From an uncultured bacterium (lineage in GTDB: Bacteria > Verrucomicrobiota > Kiritimatiellia > RFP12 > UBA1067), in assembly GCA_946401765.1 (NCBI GenBank), contig CAMIVJ010000070.1, forward strand, positions 1 through 10,265: a DNA stretch of 10,265 nucleotides. The letters are read 5' to 3'. Position 1 is the first letter of the stretch, and each line of letters opens with the position of its first letter. The position numbers and the translations under genes were made by a program. Positions 1 through 7,344 of the stretch are shown here, one piece after another. The notes under the pieces are model-generated. The model saw nothing but the letters and a program-made list of their open reading frames with translations. It was not told the DNA's origin and did no database searches.

Positions 1-2265
1 GGACTGTCGGCGTTTTCTTTCCCTGGGCTGCATCCCGACGCATGGAAAGACTCGGCTGTGGCGGCGGGGCTGCGTCCGCCGGCCGAACTTTTCCCTGGTC
101 TCTGGCGCGTGATCGTTGCGGCATTCTATTCCTGTGGCGCGAAGGTGGGCACAAGCCTTGTCCTTATCGCGGGACGCGTCTGTGCGGGCGTCACGGCGGG
201 CTTCACGTATCTGCTCTTCCGTGTTCTGATTGCAGAGGTAGCGCGTTTCCGTCTGCGCTATGCCGAGAGCCGCCATTCAGTTCAGAGAATAGCCGCGTTC
301 TGCGGAGCGATCTTCTTCGCCTGCTCCGATCCAATGTGGCGCGCGGGGCAGGCCTTCACTCCGGCCGGCCTGCTCACGTTTCTTACGATTGTGTCCGTTT
401 TCATGTTCGTGCAGTTCTTGCTGAACGGACGCTTCCTGCTGGCTCTTGGCGGAATCTTTCTCTCGGGTCTTCTCGCGGCTGAGTCTCCCTTTGGCTTTGT
501 TCTGCTTGCCATCTGCTGGCGTGGCTACATGATAGCCTACAAGCGCGGAGCTTGCAATGACAATAACCCGCTTCTTGACCGCGGTGCCGGCCAGTCCGCC
601 CGCTGGCTGCTTTCGTTCGTCTGGATCGTCGGTCTTGTGGGCGGCATCGGCCTCAACTGCATCTCGTTCATCAAGATGGGCGCACTGCCCGCCCTTGAGA
701 AGACGGGCGGCGACATTCCGCTCATGTACGCCGTCGCGTGGTGGCATAAGCTGATTGGCGCCGCCAACCCTCTGGGGTGGCTTGTCTCTCTGCTGGCTTG
801 CGTTCTTCCAGCAGGGCTCTCCCTGTTCATGCTGCCGCGCGCGGTGGACGAGGAGCGCCTTCTTCCGTACCACACCGGCACGGTTGCCTTCTTCACCGGC
901 GGCGTGGCGTTCTGCCAGCTTGCGATGCTGAGCCCGCTGTGGTTCTGGAACTGGACGTCGGCCATTCGCATCAACTCTCCGTTCTTCCTCCAGCTCATTG
1001 TGCTGTGCGCTGCCTGCACCGTCGTGTGCTCGCTTGTCGTGTTCGGCGTTGAGGCGTGCTGCCGCGACCATTCTCGCCTCCAGAAACGAGAGTTCGCGCG
1101 TCTTAGCCCTGCGGGACGTTTTGTTCTGTTTGTGACGTGTTCGGCTCTTCTCGCCGCGGCGGTCCTGCCCGGGCGCACGCTTAGTCGCACTCGTCAGATG
1201 CTTTCGGTGATCAACGACTACGCAAACGAGGTCGTCGACGAGTGCGGTCCCGCGACGAGGATATTCACTAACGGCTCCTTCGATCCTTTCCTCGAGCTTC
1301 TTGCCGCGGCGCAGGGCCGGGAGCTGAACGCGCTTTCAATAATGGCGGGTAGCACGGCGTACGACAGAAGCCTGCGCAAGCGCGGCAATCTTGACGCCGA
1401 GGATCAGACCGCTCTCACCGCCAGCGCGGGCGCGGCGCTGCGGGTATGGATGCGCGAGAAGCCAGAGCGCCTCAAAGACTGCGCGATTCAGCTTGGGTTT
1501 GAGCTGTGGAAGCATGAAGGGCGGGAGCTTCCAGTGTGCTCCGGCTTGCTTGCGCGGCCATCGGGCATGGATGCTGCGGAATGTGCGAAGGGCATTGCGA
1601 ATGCGCGAGCGCTTGCAAAGAGAATCCTCGACATATATTCCTACGGCACTCTTGACAAGGCAGCCGGACAGTCCGCGACCGAGCTTTTCCGCCATGTCCA
1701 GTGGCGCATTGCCCGCATCGCGCGCATGAGGGCAGAGCGTGCGGATCGTGCTGGAGACGCCGCGACGGCCGAGGCGGACATGAAGCTTTCACAGGATCTC
1801 GACGACTGCAACGCCTCTCTTCAGAAGATTCTTGGCGACATAGAGCGTTCCCGCGCCACGTCGCTTCATCAGGTGACGCCGCGCGAAGGTCTGCAGCTCG
1901 CCCTCGCCCGCGGCAATTTCTTCCTTGCGGAAGGCTACGCCCGCACGATCCTCAAGGCGATCAAGGACGATCCCGACGCGCATTTCGCGATGGCGATGTA
2001 CTATGTGAAGCAGTCCCAGTGGACACGTGCCGAGGAGCATCTGAAGGCGTATGTCGCCAAGCGGCCCAAGCAGCCTGTGGCGTGGAACAACCTCGCCATG
2101 GTGTGCTTGAAGATGAACAGGTTCAACGAGGCCGAACAGCATGCCAGGAAGGCTCTCGAGCTGATTCCAGAATCGGCAGAAGTGAAGGACACTATTAAGC
2201 AGATCGAGGAGGCGAAGAAGGCCGCTGCGGCCGCGCCGAAGACGTCTGCAAAGGACGGCAAATGA
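1..2265 (+). CDS. Polytopic membrane protein with C-terminal TPR repeats (5' partial)
   Basis: The reading frame is open from the first base to the TGA at 2263-2265, so the gene very probably starts upstream; 754 codons are present. A GTG at 58 is a possible internal start, but in-frame residues before it (PGLHPDAW) look like real coding sequence. The first ~390 residues hold about eight hydrophobic segments, for example around nt 163-240, 364-425, 430-540, 600-670, 765-835, 870-945, 975-1060 and 1115-1170. A soluble stretch rich in Ala, Arg and Glu follows. Two TPR units lie near nt 1972-2175 (HFAMAMYYVKQSQWTRAEEH, then AWNNLAMVCLKMNRFNEAEQ), and an Ala/Lys tail ends the protein. Topology recalls GT-C or DUF2723-type membrane proteins, but I see no diagnostic catalytic motif, so no enzyme activity is claimed. 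The stop overlaps the next start (ATGA at 2262), which implies translational coupling to the secreted protein. Confidence 0.85.
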   Translation, partial: GLSAFSFPGLHPDAWKDSAVAAGLRPPAELFPGLWRVIVAAFYSCGAKVGTSLVLIAGRVCAGVTAGFTYLLFRVLIAEVARFRLRYAESRHSVQRIAAFCGAIFFACSDPMWRAGQAFTPAGLLTFLTIVSVFMFVQFLLNGRFLLALGGIFLSGLLAAESPFGFVLLAICWRGYMIAYKRGACNDNNPLLDRGAGQSARWLLSFVWIVGLVGGIGLNCISFIKMGALPALEKTGGDIPLMYAVAWWHKLIGAANPLGWLVSLLACVLPAGLSLFMLPRAVDEERLLPYHTGTVAFFTGGVAFCQLAMLSPLWFWNWTSAIRINSPFFLQLIVLCAACTVVCSLVVFGVEACCRDHSRLQKREFARLSPAGRFVLFVTCSALLAAAVLPGRTLSRTRQMLSVINDYANEVVDECGPATRIFTNGSFDPFLELLAAAQGRELNALSIMAGSTAYDRSLRKRGNLDAEDQTALTASAGAALRVWMREKPERLKDCAIQLGFELWKHEGRELPVCSGLLARPSGMDAAECAKGIANARALAKRILDIYSYGTLDKAAGQSATELFRHVQWRIARIARMRAERADRAGDAATAEADMKLSQDLDDCNASLQKILGDIERSRATSLHQVTPREGLQLALARGNFFLAEGYARTILKAIKDDPDAHFAMAMYYVKQSQWTRAEEHLKAYVAKRPKQPVAWNNLAMVCLKMNRFNEAEQHARKALELIPESAEVKDTIKQIEEAKKAAAAAPKTSAKDGK

Positions 2266-3095
2266 CATTGACCAGAACGATGTTGATCTTCACCGCGTTC
2301 GTGGCGCTAGCCGCGGCCGCTGAGTCAGCGCCTGAGTTCGAGAAGGTTCCGGCGCAGGCCATGAAGGAGCTCAAAGGTGCCGTAGGCAAGCCGCTCGACA
2401 GCGGACTCGTGTTCGTGAACGGGCGCTATATCCGCCCGCCCTATCGCGTGGCGCGCCTGGGCACTGCGATATTCATCAACGACGTGCAGGTTACGGGCCA
2501 GATCAACTCCTGGCGCAAGTTCCTTGCAACGCAGCCTGGCTATGCCGGCCAGATTCCCGCCAAGCCTCAGGCTCCGGCAGTTGTGAAGGCGAAGGACATT
2601 GACGACCTATTTGCGGACGACGATCCGCCCGCCCCCGCTCCTGCAGCCAAGCCAGAGGCTCCTTCGCCTGAGCCTGCGGTCAGCTTTTCCGCAAACGCGC
2701 GCAGCAATGACCTCCTTCACGAGATCGACATGTTCCGCGCCGGCGTTCAGCGTCGTCTGCGCGAGGGCAACGCCTGTTTCTTCGGGTCGCGCTATGCTCG
2801 CGTGGAGGTGCCGCCAGGCCTCGTTAAGAAGCTTCTAGACGTCTTGCCAGACGCCATGCGCGAGGCGGATGACGGCGTGGACCTCGAATCGCGCATCCGT
2901 GCGCGCGGCATAGTGTTTCTCAACCGCACCATCTGCACCGAGCTCATCGAGAATCGTCCTGACTACCTGAAGCTGATCGAGAGGAAGAAGGCGCTGCTCG
3001 AGCAGGAGCGCATGGAGGCGATGTCACGCCGCAACATGCAGGAGCGCGGCAGGTCAGGATATGTGCTTGACATGGGGGAAGGCGCATGGAGCTGA
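2262..3095 (+). CDS. Secreted or periplasmic protein of unknown function
   Basis: This 277-residue protein has a good Sec signal peptide: basic start MTLTR, a hydrophobic core to about residue 20 (LIFTAFVALAAAA), and likely cleavage near residues 20-23. No lipobox cysteine is visible. A compact N-terminal module (about residues 45-85) contains GLVFVNGRYIRPPY and FINDVQVTGQI. An acidic DDLFADDD patch and a Pro/Ala linker (about 112-139) follow, then an alpha-helical C-terminal part (145-265) with a charged, probably coiled segment around 237-262. I do not recognise the family. The ATG overlaps the upstream stop by 4 bp, with AAGGA at 2251-2255 as ribosome binding site. Its 3' end overlaps the methyltransferase start by 10 bp. 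Pairing with the membrane TPR protein suggests a shared envelope role, which is inference only. Confidence 0.8.
   Translation: MTLTRTMLIFTAFVALAAAAESAPEFEKVPAQAMKELKGAVGKPLDSGLVFVNGRYIRPPYRVARLGTAIFINDVQVTGQINSWRKFLATQPGYAGQIPAKPQAPAVVKAKDIDDLFADDDPPAPAPAAKPEAPSPEPAVSFSANARSNDLLHEIDMFRAGVQRRLREGNACFFGSRYARVEVPPGLVKKLLDVLPDAMREADDGVDLESRIRARGIVFLNRTICTELIENRPDYLKLIERKKALLEQERMEAMSRRNMQERGRSGYVLDMGEGAWS
3074..3082 (+). promoter_or_regulatory. Ribosome binding site for the SpoU methyltransferase
   Basis: A purine-rich GGGGGAAGG lies 3-6 bases before the ATG at 3086, inside the end of the preceding gene. It supports the 3086 start, as does the family-like N-terminus (ELTSPANPRIK). Confidence 0.55.
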
Positions 3096-3943
3096 CGTCG
3101 CCTGCAAATCCTAGAATCAAATACGTCGTGCGTCTTCGCAGCTGCTCGGCCAGGGAGGAGACGGGCGAGATGATCGTGGAGGGGTTCCGCGAATGCAGGC
3201 GCGCGCTGGACAACGGGTATCGCCCGCACATGATCTTCCATTGCCCCGATCTCTACCTCAAGAACGAGAACGAGGCCGGGATAGTTTCCGACAGCGTTGC
3301 GCGCGGCGCCGAGGAGTATGTCTGCTCAAAGGCTGCCTTTCTCAAGATGGCGTATAGGGATCGTCCTGACGGTCTTCTAATGGTCGGGCCGCATGTTGCG
3401 AAGCGCCTTAAGGATCTATCGTTGCCGCCCAACGCTCTTGTGATCGTAACCGAGGCGATCGAAAAGCCCGGCAACCTTGGCACGATACTTCGCAGCGCCG
3501 ACGCGGCGAACGTGAGCGCAGTGATAGTGTGCGACCGCGCCACCGACATCCACAACCCCAACGTGGTGCGCGCCTCCACGGGCACGATGTTCTCTGTGCC
3601 GATCGTGGAGGCTTCGTCCGAAGAGGCGCTTGCCTGGCTCAAGGAGCGCGGCTTCAAGATCCTCGCCGCCACGCCGCACGCCGAGAAGCTGCACTTCGAG
3701 GTGGACCTCACCGGCAACGTCGCGCTCGCCGTGGGCGCCGAGCAGTACGGCCTCACCGCGAAGTGGATGGACAGCGCCGACCTCCGCGTGCGCATCCCGA
3801 TGCTCGGCCTTGCCGACTCGCTCAACGTGAGCGCGGCCACCACGATCCTCGTCTATGAGGCCGTGCGCCAGCGCATTGCGGCCGGCGTGGACAAGGTGCC
3901 CGACTTCGTTCCCTGGCACGGCGAAGGCGCGCACGACCACTAG
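3086..3943 (+). CDS. SpoU/TrmH-family RNA 2'-O-methyltransferase
   Basis: This 285-residue protein matches the SPOUT superfamily SpoU class, which transfers a methyl group from S-adenosylmethionine to a ribose 2'-hydroxyl in rRNA or tRNA. The N-terminal part (residues 1-105) resembles the RNA-binding substrate domain (SPANPRIKYVVRL, then MIVEGFRECRRAL). The catalytic knot domain follows with all three motifs: motif 1 EKPGNLGTILRSADA (126-140, with Asn130 and Arg136), motif 2 LAVGAEQYGLT (214-224, with Glu219), and motif 3 IPMLGLADSLNVSAA (237-251, with Ser245 and Asn247). In motif 2 the usual GNE is GAE, which I regard as a tolerated variant. Length is normal for RlmB/TsnR-like members. The exact RNA target cannot be read from sequence, so no symbol is given. 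It is the last gene of a three-gene overlapping run and probably a housekeeping passenger. Confidence 0.93.
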   Translation: MELTSPANPRIKYVVRLRSCSAREETGEMIVEGFRECRRALDNGYRPHMIFHCPDLYLKNENEAGIVSDSVARGAEEYVCSKAAFLKMAYRDRPDGLLMVGPHVAKRLKDLSLPPNALVIVTEAIEKPGNLGTILRSADAANVSAVIVCDRATDIHNPNVVRASTGTMFSVPIVEASSEEALAWLKERGFKILAATPHAEKLHFEVDLTGNVALAVGAEQYGLTAKWMDSADLRVRIPMLGLADSLNVSAATTILVYEAVRQRIAAGVDKVPDFVPWHGEGAHDH

Positions 3944-3952
3944 CCAAAACAC

Positions 3953-3981
3953 TCGCCACCATTCACCAAAAATGCTATAAT
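3953..3981 (+). promoter_or_regulatory. Extended -10 promoter for the ThyX-like gene
   Basis: A perfect TATAAT lies at 3976-3981, preceded by TGC at 3973-3975, giving the extended TGnTATAAT element. A 4-of-6 match to TTGACA (TCGCCA) lies at 3953-3958, with a 17-base spacer. The -10 element ends only six bases before the ATG at 3988, so transcription should begin at or very near the start codon. No Shine-Dalgarno sequence fits in that space. The element sits in a 44-base gap that is markedly more AT-rich than the flanking genes. Confidence 0.75.
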
Positions 3982-3987
3982 GTCGGC

Positions 3988-4557
3988 ATGAACGCGAAGC
4001 CATCATTGAAGTTTCTCAAGATTCTCGGCACCTGGCGCGACGTCGCCGATGCCGCGCGCACGACGATCCGCATGCCCGAAGGCAGCAAAGAGCCTTCGCC
4101 AAAGTGGAAGAAGCGCATACTCCTTGCGGAGCATTCGCCCATCAGGAAGCTGCTTGTTGGATGGAAGTGGATTGACCTCCCGTATTGGGTGAGCGTGCAC
4201 TTCGTTCGCCACAAGTACGGCATCGAGCACTTCGTCTCGACGCAGCGCACCGACCGCACGGGCGAGGACCGCACGTCGAAGCCGCAGGACGCGACGGTGG
4301 AGCACGAATGCTTCGCGAACGCGGCGGAGATCATGTTCATCAGCCGCCGTCGTCTATGCTCTCAGGCGAGCCCAGAGACGCGCAGCGCGTGGAAGCTTGT
4401 GGTGGACGCAATCGCCGAGAAGGAGCCAGAGCTCGCGGAGTGCTGCGTGCCGGACTGCGTGTACCGCGGTTTCTGCCCGGAATTCAAAAGCTGCGGCTTT
4501 GTGGACACTCCTGCCTACGCCGAGGCGGTGAAGCGCTACCGCAGCGTGGAAGGCTGA
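3988..4557 (+). CDS. ThyX-like flavin-dependent thymidylate synthase family protein
   Basis: This 189-residue protein resembles the ThyX family, which uses FAD and a folate to make dTMP from dUMP. Family-like features in order: AEHSPIR (47-53), where ThyX proteins carry their substrate-domain His; VRHKYGIEHFVSTQR (73-87), which fits the ThyX signature RHR-x7-S with Lys replacing the third-position Arg; and ISRRRLCSQASPETRSAW (118-135), matching the conserved R-L...A-x-E-x-R segment. A C-terminal cluster (Cys153, 157, 163, 169 within CVPDCVYRGFCPE and KSCG) is not part of classical ThyX and could bind a metal. The protein is shorter than typical ThyX (about 220-250). The start at 3988 is chosen because WRDVADAARTT looks like a genuine family N-terminus, although there is no ribosome binding site. 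Thymidylate synthase activity is plausible but unproven; it could be a ThyX paralogue with another methylation or flavin role. The gene stands alone with its own promoter. Confidence 0.75.
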   Translation: MNAKPSLKFLKILGTWRDVADAARTTIRMPEGSKEPSPKWKKRILLAEHSPIRKLLVGWKWIDLPYWVSVHFVRHKYGIEHFVSTQRTDRTGEDRTSKPQDATVEHECFANAAEIMFISRRRLCSQASPETRSAWKLVVDAIAEKEPELAECCVPDCVYRGFCPEFKSCGFVDTPAYAEAVKRYRSVEG

Positions 4558-4578
4558 TCAAAGGCGCATAACTCAAAG

Positions 4579-4607
4579 TGGACGGTTGGCGGGAATCGTG
4601 ATATAAT
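4579..4607 (+). promoter_or_regulatory. Extended -10 promoter for the kinase-symporter-sugar operon
   Basis: TATAAT at 4602-4607 is preceded by TGA at 4599-4601, again a TGnTATAAT extended -10. A 4-of-6 -35 match (TGGACG) lies at 4579-4584 with a 17-base spacer. Predicted transcription start is near 4614, giving a leader of about 25 bases. The 81-base gap from 4558 to 4638 holds nothing else that I can identify; I see no hairpin plus T-run terminator for the preceding gene. Confidence 0.72.
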
Positions 4608-4622
4608 AAAAAGAAACCAGAC

Positions 4623-4630
4623 GGGGAAGG
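4623..4630 (+). promoter_or_regulatory. Ribosome binding site for the Ser/Thr kinase
   Basis: A purine-rich GGGGAAGG ends eight bases before the ATG at 4639 and supports that start codon. It resembles the site before the methyltransferase gene (GGGGGAAGG). Confidence 0.5.
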
Positions 4631-4638
4631 CAAGTCCA

Positions 4639-7344
4639 ATGAACGACAAAAACACGGAACAGTTGATAGCCACGCCTGCGGTGTTCGGGCACTTCGAGCT
4701 TGAAAGGGAGCTCGGGCACGGCGGTATGGGCGGCGTGTATCTTGCGCGCGACAAGATGCTTGACCGCAAGGTAGGCATCAAGGTGATGCTCAAGTCGCTG
4801 GGCGACGACCCCGCGTTCGTGGAGCGCTTTCAGCGCGAGGCGCAGGCGGCTGCACGCCTTAACCATCCAAACATCGCGCAGATATACTCCTTCGGCACCG
4901 AGCAGGGCATGCCCTACATAGCGATGGAGCTTGTGAGCGGGGGCTCGCTTGACAAGGATATGGAGGCGAACCCAGGCACGCTCGACCCGGTGCGCGTTAT
5001 GAAGATCGGCCAGCAGATGGCCGAGGCGCTCGCCACCGCAGCAGACCAGGGACTTGTGCACGGCGATGTGAAGCCCGAGAACGTGCTGTTCGACGCCGAG
5101 GGCAACGCGAAGCTCGTGGACTTCGGCCTCGCCGCCATGCAGGGCGACTCCGACGAGATCTGGGGCACGCCGTACTACATCTCCCCTGAGAAGGTGCGCC
5201 GCCAGAAGATCGACTACCGCGCCGACATCTACTCTCTCGGCGGCACGCTCTACCACGCGCTCACGGGCGTGGCGCCGTTCGAAGGCGAAGACGCGACGGC
5301 CGTGGTGAAGGCGCGTTTCGACGGGCCGCCCACGCCGCCCAGCGAGATGCGTCCCGACCTGCCCAAGGACCTCGATCCGATCATCATGCGCATGCTCGAG
5401 CTTGAGCCCTCGATGCGCTATCCAACCTACCAGTCGCTAATCGGCGACATCAAGCGCTTCCTCGCGAAGGCGGGACCGGTGAAGACTTCGCGCCTGGCGA
5501 GCGGAAAGCTCAAGATAAAAGGCTTGAGGCCGACGATCAAGCCGCCGTCCGCAGAGGGCGGGGCGGAGAACAATCCTGGCGGCGGACTGCGTCCGCTCGT
5601 AGATCCCGCCCCCGAGAAGCAGACGAACGTGGGGCGCATGGTGGGCCTTGCGGTTCTAGGCGTGGTGCTTGCCATAGTGGGCACGGTTGCTGGCCTTGTG
5701 TGGTACGTCAAGGCCAACAAGGAGGGCAAGCAGCGCGCCGAGCAGGCGCAGGCCGTGGCAAAGGTGGCCGAGGCGCGAGAGGCGATCGCGAACACCGTTA
5801 AGAACACGGATGAATACGGGGCGAACTTCCATGAGCTCATGATGCGGGGCGACCGTCTCATGACCGACGCAACGCGTAAGATCAAGACGGGGCTTCCCAC
5901 GGACATGCGCGCGGTGGCGGAGCCGATGCTGGATTTGATGCTTAAGAACAACAAGCTCGTCGAAGAGGCCGTGGCGTACACGAACAAGCTGCTCTCGGCG
6001 GACCAGAAGCCAGCAGATGGCGAAAAGAAGGCCGAGGGCGAGAAGAAGCCCGACGCCAAGAAGACGGAAGCGGCGAAGCCCGACGAGAAGAAGCCAGACG
6101 AGGCTAAGGCCGAGGTGAAGAAGACCGTCAAGCGCGAGCTCACGGGCGAGGAGGCAGAGGAGGCCGCCGCCGCGCGGGCCATGGCCGAGCAGGAAGCCCG
6201 CGTGCAGGGCAAGCAGCTTCCGAAGGAAGTGCAGGAAGTCGTGAAGAAGACCGTGCAAGTCGAGGTGAAGACCGTCAAGGTCGAAGGCACCGACATGGCC
6301 GCTGCCGCTGCGGCAATGGCGGCAAAGGCGTCGGTGCAGCTGCCGTCCTCCGTTGTCAAGTTCGCCGAGCTCTGGAACGACGTGATGATCTGCCGCGCGG
6401 CCGACATCCGCGTGCAGGGACACGTGCAGCTGATACACAAGATCGCCGCCAAGGCCGATGAGATCAAAGGCGAGACGTGGGAGGCCGCGCAGGCGCTTGC
6501 GCAGATATCGAAGGACGTACTTGACGAGCACGACAAGATGAAGTCTCTCAAGTGCGTGGAGCAGGCCCAGCGCAGAGCCAGCGTGATACGCACGAATTCG
6601 CAGACTCTCGTGAATACAGCCACTATCCAGATCAACAACGCCAAGGCGGCCGAGAGGGCCAAGGCCGAGCGCGAGGCCGAGAGGAAGGCCCGCGAGGAAA
6701 AGGCGAAGGCCGAGAAGGAGGAGCGCGAGCGCCTTAAGGAGGAGGAGCCGAAGGCGGCGAACGCCAAGTTCGAGGAGCTTGCCGGCTCGCTGCTGAAGAC
6801 ACTTGAATGGGATCGCGCTCTCAAGCAGCTAAAGGCGATGGCTGAGACGTGCAAGACACCTGAAGGACGCGATGAGGTGCGTTCGCAGATAGACAAGGTG
6901 GAGTGCATGCAGGGGATGCACGAGCACTTCATCAAGTTCGCGAAGGGATTCAAGTTCAAGGACGGCAGCGTGGTGCTGGCCGTGGACGCGAAGCAGATCA
7001 CGATACAGAAGCTGAAGTCCGTGCGAGGCCGCATGGAGCCGGACAAGGTGATCAAGATGGAGTGGACGCGCTTCTACGGCAAGACCGAGTATGCGCCCTA
7101 CATGAACGATCTCATCAACGCCCTTGTGATAAAGGGTCGCGAAACCACGAAGATAGGTCCGCTCCCCTGGTCGCGCTACATGCTTGGCGGAGCTCTCACG
7201 CTCAAATATCTCTACACCGAGGTGAGCGGCGCGGACAAGATGGCGCCCGTGCTGGTGAAGACGGCTGTAAAGGAATTCAGCGACTCCGCCAAGTGGGCGG
7301 CCAAGTGGTTCCCCGACGTAGAACTGGAGGTTAACGAACAATGA
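4639..7344 (+). CDS. Transmembrane Hanks-type Ser/Thr protein kinase with long charged C-terminal region
   Basis: The 901-residue protein begins with a complete PknB-like kinase domain (about 17-275). Visible elements are the glycine loop GHGGMGGVY (26-34), the ATP-binding Lys48 in VGIKVM, the catalytic loop HGDVKPENV (141-149, with Asp143, Lys145, Asn148), the metal-binding DFG (161-163), the GTPYYISPE activation segment end (176-184), the DIYSLGGTLYHALTG helix (196-210) and the subdomain XI Arg260. The catalytic loop reads HGD rather than HRD, so this is a non-RD kinase. A Gly/Pro-rich juxtamembrane linker leads to one transmembrane helix (about 334-356). Beyond it are a helical stretch, a Lys/Glu/Asp/Pro-rich low-complexity segment (456-498), an Ala-rich run (551-563), a long charged coiled coil (about 665-705) and a folded-looking C-terminus (710-901) that I do not recognise. 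The TGA overlaps the symporter ATG (ATGA at 7341). Substrate and stimulus are unknown. Confidence 0.92.
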   Translation: MNDKNTEQLIATPAVFGHFELERELGHGGMGGVYLARDKMLDRKVGIKVMLKSLGDDPAFVERFQREAQAAARLNHPNIAQIYSFGTEQGMPYIAMELVSGGSLDKDMEANPGTLDPVRVMKIGQQMAEALATAADQGLVHGDVKPENVLFDAEGNAKLVDFGLAAMQGDSDEIWGTPYYISPEKVRRQKIDYRADIYSLGGTLYHALTGVAPFEGEDATAVVKARFDGPPTPPSEMRPDLPKDLDPIIMRMLELEPSMRYPTYQSLIGDIKRFLAKAGPVKTSRLASGKLKIKGLRPTIKPPSAEGGAENNPGGGLRPLVDPAPEKQTNVGRMVGLAVLGVVLAIVGTVAGLVWYVKANKEGKQRAEQAQAVAKVAEAREAIANTVKNTDEYGANFHELMMRGDRLMTDATRKIKTGLPTDMRAVAEPMLDLMLKNNKLVEEAVAYTNKLLSADQKPADGEKKAEGEKKPDAKKTEAAKPDEKKPDEAKAEVKKTVKRELTGEEAEEAAAARAMAEQEARVQGKQLPKEVQEVVKKTVQVEVKTVKVEGTDMAAAAAAMAAKASVQLPSSVVKFAELWNDVMICRAADIRVQGHVQLIHKIAAKADEIKGETWEAAQALAQISKDVLDEHDKMKSLKCVEQAQRRASVIRTNSQTLVNTATIQINNAKAAERAKAEREAERKAREEKAKAEKEERERLKEEEPKAANAKFEELAGSLLKTLEWDRALKQLKAMAETCKTPEGRDEVRSQIDKVECMQGMHEHFIKFAKGFKFKDGSVVLAVDAKQITIQKLKSVRGRMEPDKVIKMEWTRFYGKTEYAPYMNDLINALVIKGRETTKIGPLPWSRYMLGGALTLKYLYTEVSGADKMAPVLVKTAVKEFSDSAKWAAKWFPDVELEVNEQ
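6004..6132 (+). repeat. Low-complexity Lys/Glu/Asp/Pro-coding segment in the kinase
   Basis: Imperfect GAGAAGAAG/GACGAGAAGAAG units encode variations on GEKK, PDAKK and PDEKKPDE (residues 456-498). It is part of the kinase reading frame and probably forms a flexible charged linker outside the membrane. The unit is too irregular to be called an exact tandem repeat. Confidence 0.6.

Noticed and set aside
42..482. Alternative ATG reading frame near the left edge
   Set aside because: It is Arg/Cys/Gly-rich and out of frame with the membrane protein, whose hydrophobic segments and TPRs identify the true frame.
4586..4591. TTGGCG as an alternative -35 box for the kinase promoter
   Set aside because: It would leave only a 10-base spacer to the TATAAT, too short for a standard promoter; TGGACG at 4579 gives 17.
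4558..4601. Possible terminator after the ThyX-like gene
   Set aside because: No stable GC hairpin followed by a T-run could be found; the A-rich tract after 4607 lies within the promoter and leader of the kinase.
6004..6132. True tandem DNA repeat or CRISPR-like array
   Set aside because: The units are irregular and stay in the kinase frame; they reflect a Lys/Glu-rich protein segment, not spaced identical repeats.
5427..7055. Long reading frame on the minus strand (542 codons) opposite the kinase
   Set aside because: It is antisense to a gene with clear kinase motifs; its Ser/Ala/Phe-rich composition is what the complement of Lys/Glu/Ala codons produces, and no domain is recognisable.
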